In this document: positions 35,320-48,276 of the stretch, one piece after another
Position numbering within the stretch: position 1 is the stretch's first letter
Layout of the letters: each line of letters begins with the position of its first letter
Origin: Nemophila menziesii
Taxonomy: Eukaryota > Streptophyta > Magnoliopsida > Boraginales > Hydrophyllaceae
NCBI GenBank assembly: GCA_029959085.1
Contig: JARWIR010000039.1
Span: 248,001-312,000, forward strand
DNA length: 64,000 nt
Direction: 5' to 3'
The notes under the pieces: model-generated
Seen by the model: the letters and a program-made list of their open reading frames with translations, nothing else
Told to the model about the DNA's origin: nothing
The model's database searches: none
Position numbers and translations under genes: made by a program

Positions 35320-35862
35320 CTAAGGTTGCACTACCTTGGTTAGTTCTTTCTCTCCTTGTTCAATGGCATACAAGAAAAAGGAATCCTCTGGAGAATTGGG
35401 GAACTTCATAGCCCTGAATACCTTGAACTTTTCCTCCTCATCTTGCACTCGCATGATTTGTTCACCACTCTCTACATCAATCAAAGTACGCCCCGTGGCT
35501 AGGAATGGTCTTCCCGAGATGATGGGGACATTCATATCTGCGTCGTAATCAAGTATAATGAAATCACACGGAAATATAAAATTACCTACTTTGATGAGGA
35601 CATCTTCGATCTTTCCTTTGGGATGAGATAGGGATCTATCTGCCATTTGTACAACCATGATAGTTGGCTTTGCATCTCCAATCCTTAATTTCTCGAACAC
35701 TGATCTAGGCGTAAGGTTGATACTCGCACTTAGATCACAAAATTCTCTCCCGGTCCATTCTTTACCAATATATATAAGAATATTAAAACTCCCGGGATCT
35801 TCCGATTTTGGAGGCAACTTACTTTGACATATTGCACTACATTTCTCAGGTAAGCCAATCAT
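35320..35862 (-). pseudogene. Element B retropepsin
   Basis: A 180-codon frame matching the protease of A: LPEKCSAICQSKLPPK, active site CDLSASINL (Asp43; Gly replaced by Ser, which should impair catalysis), QMADRSLSHPKG and GRPFLATGRTLIDVE. Upstream frames (35943-36176 and further) continue the Pro/Lys-rich linker in other registers. Confidence 0.82.
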
Positions 35863-35942
35863 CTCACCCTCATAGTATTTGCGTTTGTTGGAAAGCGCAT
35901 CCTTTGAAAATTTAACCTACTTTTGCATTCCTCGAATGGCAT

Positions 35943-37300
35943 CTAGAAACGGTATATTAATTTTAATTTCATCACCATGTCTATGAACTTCTTGTACTCT
36001 TTATCATCATTCTTTTTCTTGACACGTGATAGAAAGGGAGTGGGAGGACGGTTATATTTCACTACCACGTCTTTCTTCTTATTCTCCTTTGTAGCCTTAA
36101 TAGGCTCCTCAATCTCATCATTAATCATATTATCAACTACCTTTTCAACTATGTCTTCAACTATAACAGGCTCCATTTATTTTTAAACAACATCCTCCAC
36201 CTCTTTCGGCTTGACCATTGTCTCTTTCTCTTTCATGATCGGGAAAGTAGGTGGTGGGAGTTGCTTCCCACTCCTAAGAGAAATTGCCTTACATTCTCCA
36301 AACTGGAGAGGAGTTTCTGTATCACTGGGTAGTTGTCCTTGTGGACGCTGATTCAGCTATTTCGTAATTTGGGAAACTTGATTCTCTAAGATCTTGAATG
36401 CGGCACCAAGCTTGTCTAATTGGGATTTTAATGATTTCTTATCTTGATGCGTATTCTGTGAAACAGATATGAGTGTTTGTAACGCTTGTTGAACGTCCAA
36501 TGCACCTTCTTGAGGATGAGCAGGTAAAGCTTTATGATTCATACTTTCAGTGTAAGCGTCTTGTACATGTTGTTGTAATGGATGATTTCCATAATTTTTT
36601 CCCCTTTGGTAGTGATTATGTGGTCTAGGTTGATAGTTGTTCCCTTGGGGTCATGGCTGATACGCAAGAGTAGGATTTTCGACCCCATTCAAATTTGAGT
36701 ATTGCAAAACCGGATGGTTATTCTGATGATAACCTTGACCACCTGAACTATAGTTCCCTTGGTTGGAAACAAACATTACAGATTCAGGATTACTTTGACA
36801 ATTTCCTCATTCATGATTTTGCACTCCATAATTTGAACACCCGTAAATTTCTTGTGTAATATTCACATCTGCTCTCCAACCCGTAAAACCTTCTTTAACA
36901 ACCAAAGTAAGTTGTTTCAATTGTTTCTCAAATGTGTTCTTAAGTTTGTTCTCTAATACAGAGAACTTTTCATCAATTTTGACACCACCATCTCGATATA
37001 CTGCACCTCAGATTGGTGTTCTCATGTATTCCATCCCATCTCATTCTTTACAATTCTGTCTAATATCATTTTAGCATAGTTTGGCATTACCAATAAAAAT
37101 CCTCCTCCGCATGCCAAATCTATATCCTTTCTAGAACCTCTCTCAATGCCTTTATAGAAGATGGACATCTATTCTTCAAGAAAAACCATGATCTTGTGCT
37201 CTTCTTAGGCATTTTTACACCTTGTCCAACATGTACCTAGGGATTCACCTTGTTCTTTCTCAAACGATGTTAATTCGAGTTGTGCGTACAATCTCATATT
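35943..37300 (-). pseudogene. Element B gag-protease linker and zinc-knuckle region
   Basis: Fragments in several frames: a Pro/Lys-rich linker (PPTPFLSRVKKKN, 35943-36176), a gag C-terminal segment (VSQNTHQDKKSLKSQLDKLG, 36357-36542) and a decayed knuckle near 36790-36850 reading CSNYGVQNHE, where the second Cys has become Tyr and a stop follows. Interpreted by alignment with A and G. Confidence 0.7.
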
Positions 37301-37329
37301 TCTCGGATAATATCAGTCAAAAGCTCTGT

Positions 37330-37898
37330 TTATAACTCATCCCAATTATTGATTTGACCTGGTTGTTGCTGATCATGCCACTCACTCGCTGTGTCTATAA
37401 GGAAAAAACTAAAATTCACAAAGTACATATGTTCTCCAGTTACACATTTCGTAATATATGCATCACATATCTGCATAAATTTTTGTACTGCACGAATCGC
37501 ATCTTCTCCAGGCACTCATCTAAAGTTCCTGAAGTCTCGGAATTGATTTAACATACCCGAATCGGTCTAAATTTAGTAACTTGAATATCTAAAGGGTCAA
37601 CACCTATAGTAGGAGCGCGGTATGGTAATTGTTTAGGGCCTTGCACGAACCAAGGATCATATCCCAATTGGAGTTGAGCATTTCCTATAGGTGGAAGACG
37701 TATTCCTTGATTTCGATTATTTGGAATTCGAGAAATTGGTTGTTGACGAACTATAGGATTTCCGTCCTCATCCACTTCCACCGGAGGATCATTAACGTTG
37801 TTCTTTAAAGCGGCCATTTCTTCCTCTAGCTTGTGTAGTTCTCTTTGACGTTTCCTAGCATCTTTTAGTATGCCCTCGAGGTCCGAGTACATACACAA
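37330..37898 (-). pseudogene. Element B gag N-terminal and capsid part
   Basis: Two frames: 37548-37898 (Pro/Asn-rich N-terminus with YDPWFVQGPKQLPYRAP, as in gag of G, WFVNGPPEAPFRAP) and 37330-37515 (GEDAIRAVQKFMQICDAYIT and ASEWHDQQQPGQINNWDEL, the capsid signature). A frameshift near 37520-37550 separates them. Further capsid fragments continue to about 37050 with stops. Confidence 0.82.
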
Positions 37899-38004
37899 AA
37901 AAACCTAAGGACCTGGAAAAGACAAAGACGCAAGCCAAGCGTAAAACTAAACAATAAACAATTAAAACTACTTAGGGATTAAACACCGGGGTCACACGCT
38001 GGAA

Positions 38005-38022
38005 TCCCCGGCAGCGGCGCCA
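38005..38022 (-). other. Element B primer-binding site (tRNA-Asp type)
   Basis: Minus strand TGGCGCCGCTGCCGGGGA, six bases inside the LTR; identical to A and G. Confidence 0.88.
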
Positions 38023-38028
38023 AAAACT

Positions 38029-39540
38029 TGGTTGTCTTGGGGTGTGATAAAATTAAACAATAAATAATAAGACCTACTAACCATAAGTGTACGGGTCGTT
38101 CCAAGTAATAGGTAGATATTATGGATTTTGTTCTCAGGGATTGACTGGTATAACTCAAGTGTTCAAAAGATAAATAGTAGTAATTGCAATTAATATAAAG
38201 GATTTTGGTTTGGTTTTGAATATTAAACTACTAGACGCAAATAAATAACTAAAGCTTAACAGAAAGAAAATAAATTAACAACTAAGAGATGTAAACGCAA
38301 ATATGATAGGTGTACTTGAGTCTCGCAAGGGATACACCTAAATTCATACAACTAACGTCTCCGTTTAAGGGCCAAATCGGTATTTGTGTACTACTCGGGA
38401 CTCTACAATCTCCTAACCCCCTCCTAGGTGGACTTAGGAGCTATCCTATGGTATTACAAACCCTGCCGGATGATTATATCTACCTTCGAATGTTGAAGTA
38501 TTTCACCCAATTGGCTACATTGTTAGTCAAGTCTGTCTGTCATTGACGAATACCACGCGTCTATTTCCTATGTCTGTAATTAAACCCCCATGTCGGATGA
38601 TCACTTGTCACGTAGTGAATAGCTTAATTACTCAACCCTAATTCTAATTGGCCTGAATAATAATAGTAAATAAGCATGTGATAATAGTCAATACAAAATA
38701 CCCAATTTGAATTAAATTAAATAATCCCAAATGCGTAAAGACATCAACTATATAAATTAGGTCTTAACCCATAATTGCAATTCTCAAGCACTAATAGTTT
38801 AGCTCATAGTCAAACTTAAAACTGGAAATAAAATAAAAGCATTCATAAAGAACCTAATTAAAGGAAAGAGTTGAGTTGTTGTTGAAGAAGAATGACTTCT
38901 CCAGCTCTTCCTCTTCCTTCTGCCTTTTTGCTCTTTTCTGACTCTTAGAAAATATGAAGAGTCCTAAATGGTTATTTATACTAAACAAATCAGACTGGGC
39001 TTTTATTTTGTTACATAAAGTCAAATGATAAAAATCCCAAGTCTAATTTGTAAATTCTGTAACTAATGTGCATCCTATTGTAAAACAGCCATAACGTTTG
39101 TGTCTCACGTTCAAATCACCTGATTCCAGTCCTCAGTTCGCGCTAACTCAGAGGTGCAACTTTATCCTTTGAATATCCAGACCTATATCAGTATCGTTTT
39201 GGCTCGAAATCAGCAAGAAGTAACAGTTTTCCAGATTTTTATATCTTTTGTCAACTCTTTGAGTGGTGCTTTCTTTCTTTTGACCTCTCCGCTTGATCTA
39301 AGACTTTAAACTTCACTTCTCCTCCTCATCTAGGTGCTCCATAGCATCCATGTGCCTAAGAAATTTATACTAAAAACAAACACATTAACGTACAAAAGCT
39401 CTAACAATGCACATAACATAATTCTGAAGGGAGAAAGTGCATATATTGAAATAAGTATAAAAGACTATTAAATACGTCCAATTTCCACCTAAAATGATGT
39501 CTACTAAGGGCATATATTTATCACAAAACAGGAGACATCA
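38029..39540 (-). repeat. Element B 5' LTR
   Basis: 1512 bp. In element sense it starts TGATGTCTCCTGTTTTG at 39540 and ends GACAACCA at 38029. It carries the hairpin at 38410-38440 and the 46-nt terminal hairpin at 39495-39540. It differs from the other B LTR at many positions, including its last 20 bases. Confidence 0.9.
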
Positions 39541-40356
39541 ATAAGCAACCTCAAGCAATAAGGGTTTCGCTCATACTAAAAGTAATAAAACTAATAAAAA
39601 CTAAATAAAAAAACATAATTAAAATCAAAAATAAATTATAGTTACTCTTGATGATGAAAATAAACGGTGAACAGTTGAGGAAAAATCATTGAGTTTATGG
39701 ACAACGTTTTCTTTTCTTCTCTCCTACTCTTCTGCCCTTTTTCCTTTTGTAAACTATGAATTATTAAGTGATGGATTATAATATTGGATCTGCTAAAACA
39801 ATTATATAATATCTAAAAACATTTGGGCCCTCTTTAGCTCACTTAATTAGGTTTAGAAGGGCCCAACTCATTTTTTGCTAAAACTGGACTACTTCGAGCA
39901 ACCTGTGGAAGCAACTTTTTCATCTATATCCGATTTGACATCTGTCACTTCCCACGCAACACAGACTTCAATATTTTTCTGAATCAAAAGGAATCAGTTC
40001 AAAATCTCTTACCAATAATTTATGGTGACTGAAACAATATAACGTTATAGTTTCTTCTACCAACGCTACAACTTTCCAAAGTGAATCGAGGCTCAGTTTT
40101 CGCCTTGTGTTGGATTCCCTCTCGACTTTTTGACTTCTTCTCTTTATCTTAGAACCTTGTATCAACAATTTTCCTCAATGCTACACACTTATCAGACAAT
40201 TAAGGCACAAAATCTCTATAAATAACAATATGACCAATAAAAGAGACAAAAGTACAATATATCAGATATTAGGGAAAAATATCTCACTTAGGCCCAATAG
40301 ACTTCCAAAATAATATCTTGTGGGTGGATTAATCCATCACAACAAGAGATACATCA

Positions 40357-43150
40357 ATGATCCAAATGAGCCCAAAAAAATTGTAAAAAATTAAATTAGC
40401 ATTTTGGGAATTAATAAATCAAGCTAACAAAATAGAATAAAGAAAAATATTAAACACCTTAAGCATAATTAAACATCTATCTAAAATTGGGGCATAGGCG
40501 GGTTATGGGGAAGCCTAATCCAAGGGCTAAAAGTTCCTTTTTTTTGGCTAGGCGAAACGGAATACTGGGTATTAAAGCCTAGGCGGCATCGTAATCATGC
40601 CTAGCCGAAATTTTTAAGAATTATTCAAAAGACTTAGAAAGATACTATTAAACATAAATGGATGCATAAAATATGTTCGAGATGTTGATTGATATGTTAG
40701 GTCTTCACCTAGTAGATATCTTTCATTTATGAAATGTGTTGATTTACGTGGAACAGAGTTAAATAGTCTTTTGTGTTTTGATGTTGCTACTTATTGCAAC
40801 CCAAATTATAGAATGATGAATAATATTGAAAAGTTTGAATAAGGTTTTAGTATGCTATTTTCCAAATATATTAAGTTCACATATTACTTTAATGAGGATG
40901 GTAGATCCCTCCCCATGTCATTGGACTAGACAAAAGATCATTTATAGTATAGATCTTGAGTTTATTCTATCATTCCACTTTACGCTTTCCTAGAACATTA
41001 TATGTTGCATATTATTATGAGATAAATACTTTTTATTTGAAAATAAAAGAGTTATATGATTATAATTATTTGTTGTTTAAACAATGGCTAATAGTATATT
41101 TGGAATGTTATTGAAATGAGATATATGGTTAATATAATGTTTCTTCCATGATACACGTAAATGAGTTCTTGGAAAGGTTATGTAATGCTTAAAATGTTGT
41201 GTTGGCTAGTGGAAATGATATTGCACCATGTACAAGTTTTTCTTATATTGAAAACCTTATATCTATTGATCTAGAAACACATAATGCCTCTCATTTTAAA
41301 TGGTGTATTCATGTTAAAACTTCGTCCATAATGAAATATGAGTTATACAAATGTATTGTTGAGGAAATTGAGTGTAAATTTATGTCCTTCAGTGGTGGAA
41401 GGAGAATAGAGGGATGTATGTGTATTTGTCAAATTTTAAACGGGAGGTTTTAGAAATCCCGGTAACAAAAATAGCTTATGAATCTATGTTTATCATTGTT
41501 AGTTTATTTCTTGATCCCTTTCATAGTTCATTTAACCCAAAGTCTATTGAAGAACTTTTGTTTACTCAAAAGTGGCGTTCAGATCACGTGTAACCAGGTT
41601 AGAGTCTCCTAGTTAGATCCTTCTTTTCCCTACAAAATGGTGAGAAAACTTGGAGATAGGACGAATGGTACATTCTTTAAGCAGTTCATTCACCAAGTCA
41701 GAATAATAGGATGAAGACTTCATGAGAGAAACTATATCTCTTGTATATATGAAAAGAGATATTACGAGTACAATACAAAACATTTTATATTTATAAGCAG
41801 ACCAAACATGGGAAACAAGTAGTTTATATTATAATCGTACATTATATTCCAAATTAAGGAAATAATATACTTTAATGTTTTATATGTATAACAAACACTA
41901 ACTTAAAATTTAAGTGGTGAGATATACACTAGCTTGAGTTGGGAAATAAAATACATAAGATGGCATAGAGGGGATATTTGGTGAAAATATGTGCTAGATA
42001 TCTATGTTGTAACTGCATTTGCACTAGCGTGATCAACAATTTGTGAAAAAAATGTTAAAATACCTTAATCCCTTAAGATGTGGCCTATTTTCTTGCCCAC
42101 AATATCCCGCTTATGGTCCTAGACTATACAAAAGTTAACCTTGCTCTTATTATCGCCTAAAAGGCCAATTTACTTAAAACAATCCACTCAAAGCTTGGCT
42201 GAACAAGGTGAGTAGGGTAGTTGGGAAGTAAAAATATTATTTGCTCACTCTTATTCTTGGACGAGCTTCTACATTGACTACATTTGATCAAGACGGTCAA
42301 ATCTTATATGGATAAACAAAAAATTGAAGTCCTATAACCAAAACTCATTTCTTTGTTGAATTCTTTACTAAAGTAAAGATTTATGAAGGCTTCTCCGAAG
42401 AGAAAGGCTATGAATCTCTTTATGCCACTTTGTTAGCCACACACTAAAATTTACTTAAGAAACTTGATAGAGGACCTATTCCGCGAAGAGATCAGCCAAA
42501 ATATTACCTCTTTTTTTCCTTCTTCATTTGCCTTAGTTATTTCAATATAAGTGGTTTTCTAGAAATTTTCAGTGTGTAAGTCACATCCGCTCTTCATTTG
42601 CCTCAGTTATTTCAATTCAAGTGATTTTCTGGAAATTTTATTAGATGTAGGGTGTATTCTTAAGTGATCCATCAGATAGCTTCCTCAATGAGTTTTAAAT
42701 TCTTAACTGCCACCACTTGCATTGTTCGTAATTCATGTATAATGCAATTAATATATCATCTATTATAGAATGATAAATTGCTTCATGTATAAATACCTAA
42801 AGTGTGCAATTGTCTGCAATTTATGCACAATTTCAATTCAAATAACCGATTAAAAAATCTATAATTAGATTAACTTGTATGGTTTGATAACTATGTCCTT
42901 TACTTGTCTAAAGAAAGTATATATTAGGGTTTAACACATGTTCTTTCTCGTCTCAGTTTTCAAATTCTTAAAGTATTTTGTTCCTTATTTCCTTTTCGTT
43001 TATTAAGTAAAGCTTTTCTAATTGGTAATTTTACTTCTATGGTAGCTTTATGTTATAGAATTATAGTTTGTGCGTAAAATTTTAGTAGTTCCGAGATAAA
43101 TTTGTAGTAATTATAAGGTAATAACTAGTTGTTAAATTATTACTGTTACA
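40357..43150. other. Old intergenic stretch, no recognised gene
   Basis: About 2.8 kb with no family recognised. An 84-codon plus-strand ORF at 41199-41453 has flanking readable but interrupted frames (40650-41450), which hints at a decayed coding sequence; nothing in it could be named. A GC-richer patch at 40490-40620 contains repeated gcctaggcg/ggctaggcg words. Confidence 0.5.
42521..42650. repeat. 70-bp tandem duplication
   Basis: tcttcatttgcct(t/c)agtta starts at 42521 and again at 42591, and the following gtgattttctggaaatttt-type sequence is shared, with a few substitutions. Confidence 0.85.
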
Positions 43151-43151
43151 G

Positions 43152-44313
43152 AAACCAATCAGAAGAGGTGTAATTGGGTACACACTTATGGTAAAATAGT
43201 AGGGCGTCAAAAAATTGATCATATTGTAAGTTCATTACTTAAAATGATGCATTACTTTATCTTAGACTTATACATACATACATATACTTGTTACTTATAA
43301 GTCATATGTGCAGCTTAATTTTTTGTTATAACTTAGTAATTAAAATCTTCTTCTCTCTCTTTTGTTCACTACTTGAAGGATATGTATATTCTAAGGTTTT
43401 TCAATTGCTTGGATGAGACAAAAAAGGGAGAAGTAAGTGTTATATTCATCTTTTTCAACCTATTTTTCTATGAAATTTGCTTTAACTTTAGCAATAATTT
43501 ATTTTAAATAGTCTCACATTTAGATAATTCTTTTATTTGGTGTTAGATTGCTTGTGCAACAGTTGGTGAAGCTCGGCAATGGATGGAAGCTTTTGATCAA
43601 GCCAAACAACAGGTAAAAAATTATGTTTTAACTTCAAGAATCTAATAGTTTCTTTTATGATTTACTCAGTGAAAGACTGAACATTACCATGGAAAATATA
43701 GGCTAAACATGAGCTTACAAGAGTTGCCTCAAGACACAAACTAAGCATGGAGACTGAGTATGCTTTTACACTATTTTGCACAATCAGTTGTAATTTTTCT
43801 ACTCCTACATTATAACTAACCTTAAATATCTCATCGTGTTGTCTTATTTGATGATTTATTATGTTTCTTTTTTAAAATTATTTCTCATTATATTTTGGAT
43901 TTCCAGGTGTTTGATAACTCTAAAGATGTGACAAGCTCAAGCCCCAAGGTATATATACTACTATTCTACTTTCTTTGAATTCATATTATTCATATCTAAA
44001 TGTGTAATTTTATTTTTATTTTTAACGTGTATTTTTTACTGTAGAGTGGTAAAGGTGTTCTCGTAAAAGCTGTTAGTGTAGTTGAAGCTACCGCAGATAC
44101 TGTATTTGAAGTAATTTTGAGTCTTGATAGACATAGAAGATATCAGTATGCACCAATACACTTTTTTTCTTTTTTTTAATGTTCGAGATGTAATCCGATT
44201 ATAAACTCTATAGGTGGGATACTTTAACAGGCGAATTATAGTTAATAAATGTCCATGATAGACATTATGATGCTATTTATGGTACATTTAATCCACGATA
44301 TTTAACTTGGTAC
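43152..44313 (+). pseudogene. EDR2-like gene fragment (PH end to START domain)
   Basis: Six or seven exon remnants with recognisable intron borders. They read KPIRRGVIGYTLMV (43152-43226, then two stops and a frameshift), YILRFFNCLDETKKGE (43379-43431), IACATVGEARQWMEAFDQAK (43547-43612), AKHELTRVASRHKLSMETE (43702-43757), a short linker exon (43907-43948), then the START-domain exons VLVKAVSVVEATADTVFEV and LSLDRHRRYQ (44045-44145) and a decayed one with HYDAIYGTFNPRYLTW (about 44214-44313). These match the plant EDR2/EDR2-like family (PH, START, DUF1336; lipid-binding negative regulators of defence and cell death). Only internal exons are present; the N-terminus, the rest of START and DUF1336 are missing. 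It lies in the same orientation as DMC1 and SMC5 fragments downstream. Confidence 0.82.
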
Positions 44314-44975
44314 TCTCTTAATCCTTCTCCATTAATTCCATATATTTAGCCTAAATTCTGACACATTGTGTTTTCGACAGGTGGCCGTGTTTGTGATTGT
44401 CTTCTATTCTTTTTAAAAGTTCCAGTGTTTTACGCTCCAATGCTATTTTACTTAATTTTTTGGCAGTTTTTGTCAAATGTTGTGATAATCAGATGCTTAA
44501 AGGTGTTGTGACATTAAATTACTTTTTCCTCTTGATCAATTAGCAATAGCAATGAAATCCCTGTTATACTTTCCTTACTAAGTTGAATGAGGTGTACTCA
44601 TAATTATGCAGTTTCTATAACACTGAGTATCAAATATCATAAGTTCTTGTTAAGTGCGTTTATATTTCCATTAGTATCATTTTCCTGAAGCTATTATTGG
44701 TTGAAATCTCTTTTGGCTAGATTTGTTACTTTCTAAAACAGCGGGTATATTTAATTTGGCTATTTCTCAAAACATAGGGAGGTTTTGGTTTTTATTATTA
44801 AGTTAATAAGAAAGTTTGCTAGATCTTTGAGAAGGTGTTTGTATGAGAATTATCTTACATGTGTATTTGTCACAATTAATTGAATCTTGACGAGTGATTT
44901 CTCATGGAATCAACGCTGGAGATGTAAAGAAGCTTCAGGATGCAGGGATTTTCACGTACAATGGCTTGATGATGC

Positions 44976-44990
44976 ACACTAAGAAGGTTT
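44976..44990. repeat. LINE target-site duplication, left copy
   Basis: acactaagaaggttt, repeated exactly at 50329-50343. The 15-bp length fits L1-type target-primed insertion. Confidence 0.92.
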
Positions 44991-45192
44991 TTTTTTATCA
45001 TTAAATCAAATTTTATTAAAATGAGAATTAACTTCCAATATACTTACAAACTTTTATAAGCCCATTTCTAACAAAATAAAGACTAGGCCCAACTTTATAA
45101 CTACCCTATTACAAGAAAATTACAATAAGGCAATTACATTCAAAAATTACACTTAAAAACTTTAACAAGGCCCAAATTGGATTTAAGTCCAT

Positions 45193-46392
45193 TTAGCCCA
45201 TAGCATCTTTTATTTTGCGCGCTAAATTCTCGGCCTTTTTCGTTTTAAATTTCCTTCCATTCATTTTCACCTTGAACATTTCACTAATCTTCTTAATAAT
45301 CTGCTGCTCATTAAGACAATTACCCCCGTGAATTCTTTCATTTCTCTCATTCAAAATACGATAAATATATGAGGTAATGAGAAGACTCATTATATTTATC
45401 TTTTCTGCACCTGAGATTCGTACCACGTTCTCCACTAACTCTTCCAAACTCGAATGATTACAGTTAATTTGACAAATTTTTAGAATATGAGATAGTATTC
45501 TATTGGTAAAGGAACAAGTTACCATTAAATGCTGCATATCTTCAGTTTTCGCATAACAAAATACACAAAGTGGATCAACGTTTAATCCCCAGCTTATCAT
45601 CCTCTGTTTTGTTGGTAACCTGCCTTGTATAGCGAGCCAAGAGATGAAAGAACATCTCGGAATATTAAGCTTAGACCATACAACTTTGTGCCATTTTACC
45701 TCTTCTAATTTAGCTCATATTATGCACAAAGTTTTATGGAAAGAGAAAATTTCCCCTTTACTTTCAGCCCAGACTATCACATCTTCTCCTTGTTTTAATT
45801 TAAAATCATTAATATAAGGTAACAGTTTACCTGTGTAAGGAGGTAATCTCCATCTACTTCCACCAAAGCAGCTATGAACTGTCCTGTCTTTGTTAATGTT
45901 ATATTTATCAAATTCAACTCCAAGATACTCTTGTACACTATTGCCATCAATCCAATTATCCCATAATAGATAAGTAGATTTACCATTTCTCACTTTATGT
46001 GAAATAAAATCATAAGCAATGCTTCTGATCTTCATTAATTGCTTCCAAGTCCAACAGTGGGCTTGCTTAATATCTAAACTCCATATACACTTATCCTGTA
46101 TAATATTTTTGTGCACCCAAATACTCCATAAATTAGTTTTCTGAGAGTACATTCTCCAAAAAGTGTATAGGAGACACACTTTGTTCAAGTCTTCTAAATT
46201 TGGTATACCAAGCCCTCCATACTCTTTACATGTGCAAATATTATTCCAAGAGATTTTAGCACCACTTGCACCATCTGAGTTACCCTTCCACAAGAGACTA
46301 CTCATCTTTTGATTTAATTTATATATAACTTGTTTTGGTAACAAGAATACCCTGCACCAGAATAGAATCTTGCTAACAAGAACACATCTCAC
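45193..46392 (-). pseudogene. LINE ORF2, C-terminal part
   Basis: Two frames. 45715-46392 follows the RT thumb (CRVFLLPKQVIYKLNQKMSS, FLWKG-like LLWKGN, CKEYGGLGIPNLEDLN), and 45193-45600 holds the zinc-ribbon region typical of plant L1 RTs (DPLCVFCYAKTEDMQHLMVTC: CX2C...HLMxxC). A frameshift or stop lies near 45600-45715. The natural end is DAMG then stop at 45193. Confidence 0.85.
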
Positions 46393-46431
46393 TAACTCGG
46401 CTCTTCCAGCATATGATAATAACTTTGATGA

Positions 46432-48119
46432 CTAGGCATTTATACTACTGCAAATTTTTTCCACCAGTTTATTCCCATCATGTACAGATGGCTTCTTGGA
46501 GTTTAGGGGTACTCCAAGATATCTAACTGGCATTGTTCCAATTTTAATTCCAAGAATTGCAGATATGTCATTCATTACAATTTGTTTTGCTCCCCCAAAG
46601 TATAATTCACTTTTGTTAAAGTATATGTTTAGTCCTGAGAGTCCGGAGAAGATATTTAGAGCTTCCTTAACTACTCTAGCAGATTTACCATCAGCCTTTA
46701 AGAATATTAAAACATCATCTACAAAGATCAAATGATTCAGCTTCATTTCTCTGCATTTATGATGATAGCTGAAGTTCTTCTTATTAGCCATATGATTAAA
46801 AAGCCTAGAGAAAATTTCCATACATATAGCAAACAAATATGGAGAGAGAGAGAGTCTCCTTGCCTGAGCCCTCTCTTCCCTTTGAAAAATCCACAGGATT
46901 GGCCATTTAGACAAATAGAATATGATGGTGAACATACACACATTCTTATCCATTCAATGAACTTGCTTGGGAAATTAAAGGCATGAAGTGTACTGATGAG
47001 AAACTTCCAGTTTACACTATCATAGGTTTTTTGCAAGTCTAGATTAATAGTGCATTTAGGTGTTGAATCTTTCTTTTCATATCTCAAAACAACTTCTTGT
47101 GCAACTAGAATATTATCACTTATAAATCTCCCACCTACATAAGTAGCCTGATTAGGTGAGATAATAGAATTTAACACCTTTTTGAGCCTGTTTGAGATAG
47201 CTTTGGAGATAGTCTTGTATATAGTATTTACACAAGATATTGGTCTGAACTTCTTTAAGCTTGAGGCATCTTTTTCTTTAGGTAGAAGGACTAAGTTTGT
47301 AGCATTAACTTGGCTTAGCAGCTTATTATTTTCCAAACATTGTCTAACTGCATCAATAAAATCTTCTCCTGTAATACTCCAAGTAGCTTTGTAAAAGCAT
47401 GAATTCAGTCCATCAGGTCCTGGACTTTTATTTTCATTAATAGAGAAAAGAGCCTCTTTAATCTCCTTATCAGAGAAAGGCTTACTTAAATCTTCAATTT
47501 GTTCATCAGTTAATTGAGTATGAATTAATCTTTTTAATGTTGATATAGCACATATTTCTTCATATATATCTTCAGTTCCCAGCAGATTCTTGTAAAAGCT
47601 GATAAATTCAGATTTTATTTGTTCAGAATCTGTAATTGTATCTCCATTATCTTTAGTGAGAACTGAGACTTTATTTCTAGCATATCTTCCTTTAATCACT
47701 TTATAGAAGTATGCCGAGTTAAAATCCATACTAGTTGTAAAAGTGGCTTTAGCTTTTTGTCTCAATATATTGTGCTGTATAAGCATAGCATTTTCTAAGT
47801 CATTATCTAATATTTTTTCTTCCCTGAGAATGTCTTCATCAGTGTTTCCTTCCATAATAAGAGTTTGCACCTTTGTTAGATGACTTTTAATGGACTCTAT
47901 ATTTGTTGAGTTTCTCCTGAAATATGTGTTGTTAAATTTTTTCAAGGCAATTTTAGTACACTTCTGTTTGTAGCATAATTTGAACCTTAGATTCCCATAA
48001 ATATGTTGATTCCAGGCCTTCTTAACCGTATCAAGGAACTTCTCATGAGATGTCCAAATATTAAAGAATTTGAATGAACTTGGATAGTGTTTCTTTTGAT
48101 CACCAAATTCTATTTTCAA
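46432..48119 (-). pseudogene. LINE ORF2, reverse transcriptase
   Basis: 46743-48119 covers the region from after the endonuclease to the RT palm: NKSPGPDGLNSCFYKATW, LVLLPKEKD, RPISCVNTIYK, INLDLQKTYDSVNWKFL (first catalytic Asp) and KGKRGLRQGDSLS. A frameshift near 46860 moves to 46432-46953: SLSPYLFAICMEIFSRLF, then LIFVDDVLIFL with the catalytic FVDD at about 46714-46725, and PVRYLGVPLNSKKP. All RT blocks are present, broken only by that shift and downstream stops. Confidence 0.9.
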
Positions 48120-48276
48120 GGCACAGTGATCTGAAGTTGAGAGAGGGATGATAATAACTTTTTATTCATTTGTATCCATCCACTTTGCATTAATAAACAC
48201 TCTATCAATCTTGCTAGCCCTTATCTCAGTTGTGCTCTTGTTAGTCCATGTGTAATACTGTCCTGAGTAATTATGT

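Larger units (their letters stand above)
30634..39540 (-). mobile_element. Element B: decayed gag-protease Gypsy-type element (8.9 kb)
   Basis: Minus-strand LTR element with LTRs of 1570 and 1512 bp, Asp-type primer site, and perfect TSD ATAAG (30629-30633 and 39541-39545), inserted into the LTR of D. The gene order is the same as A (gag, retropepsin, GPF-like module, long 3' UTR with palindrome pairs), and RT, RNase H and the integrase core are also absent. Many stops and frameshifts and more diverged LTRs indicate it is older than A. Confidence 0.92.
29907..40356 (-). mobile_element. Element D: old Gypsy LTR, split by element B
   Basis: The 5' LTR of D is made of 29907-30633 and 39541-40356 (about 1.54 kb without B and the duplicated TSD). 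In element orientation it starts TGATGTATCTC at 40356 and ends GGGGGCGAACA at 29907. It is clearly homologous to LTR I at 54141 (opposite strand) but much diverged. The 3' half of D, including its other LTR, is lost at the 19657/19658 junction, so its TSD cannot be checked. Confidence 0.8.

Noticed and set aside
40334..40356. cacaacaagagat as the 5' end of the CACTA-like element whose possible 3' end is at 52998
   Set aside because: It belongs to the 46-nt hairpin of the element D LTR (homologous to 54141-54186), so the resemblance is coincidental.
41199..41453. 84-codon plus-strand ORF
   Set aside because: Flanking frames look protein-like in places, but no motif was recognised and stops are frequent. 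It was kept only as a remark in the intergenic entry.
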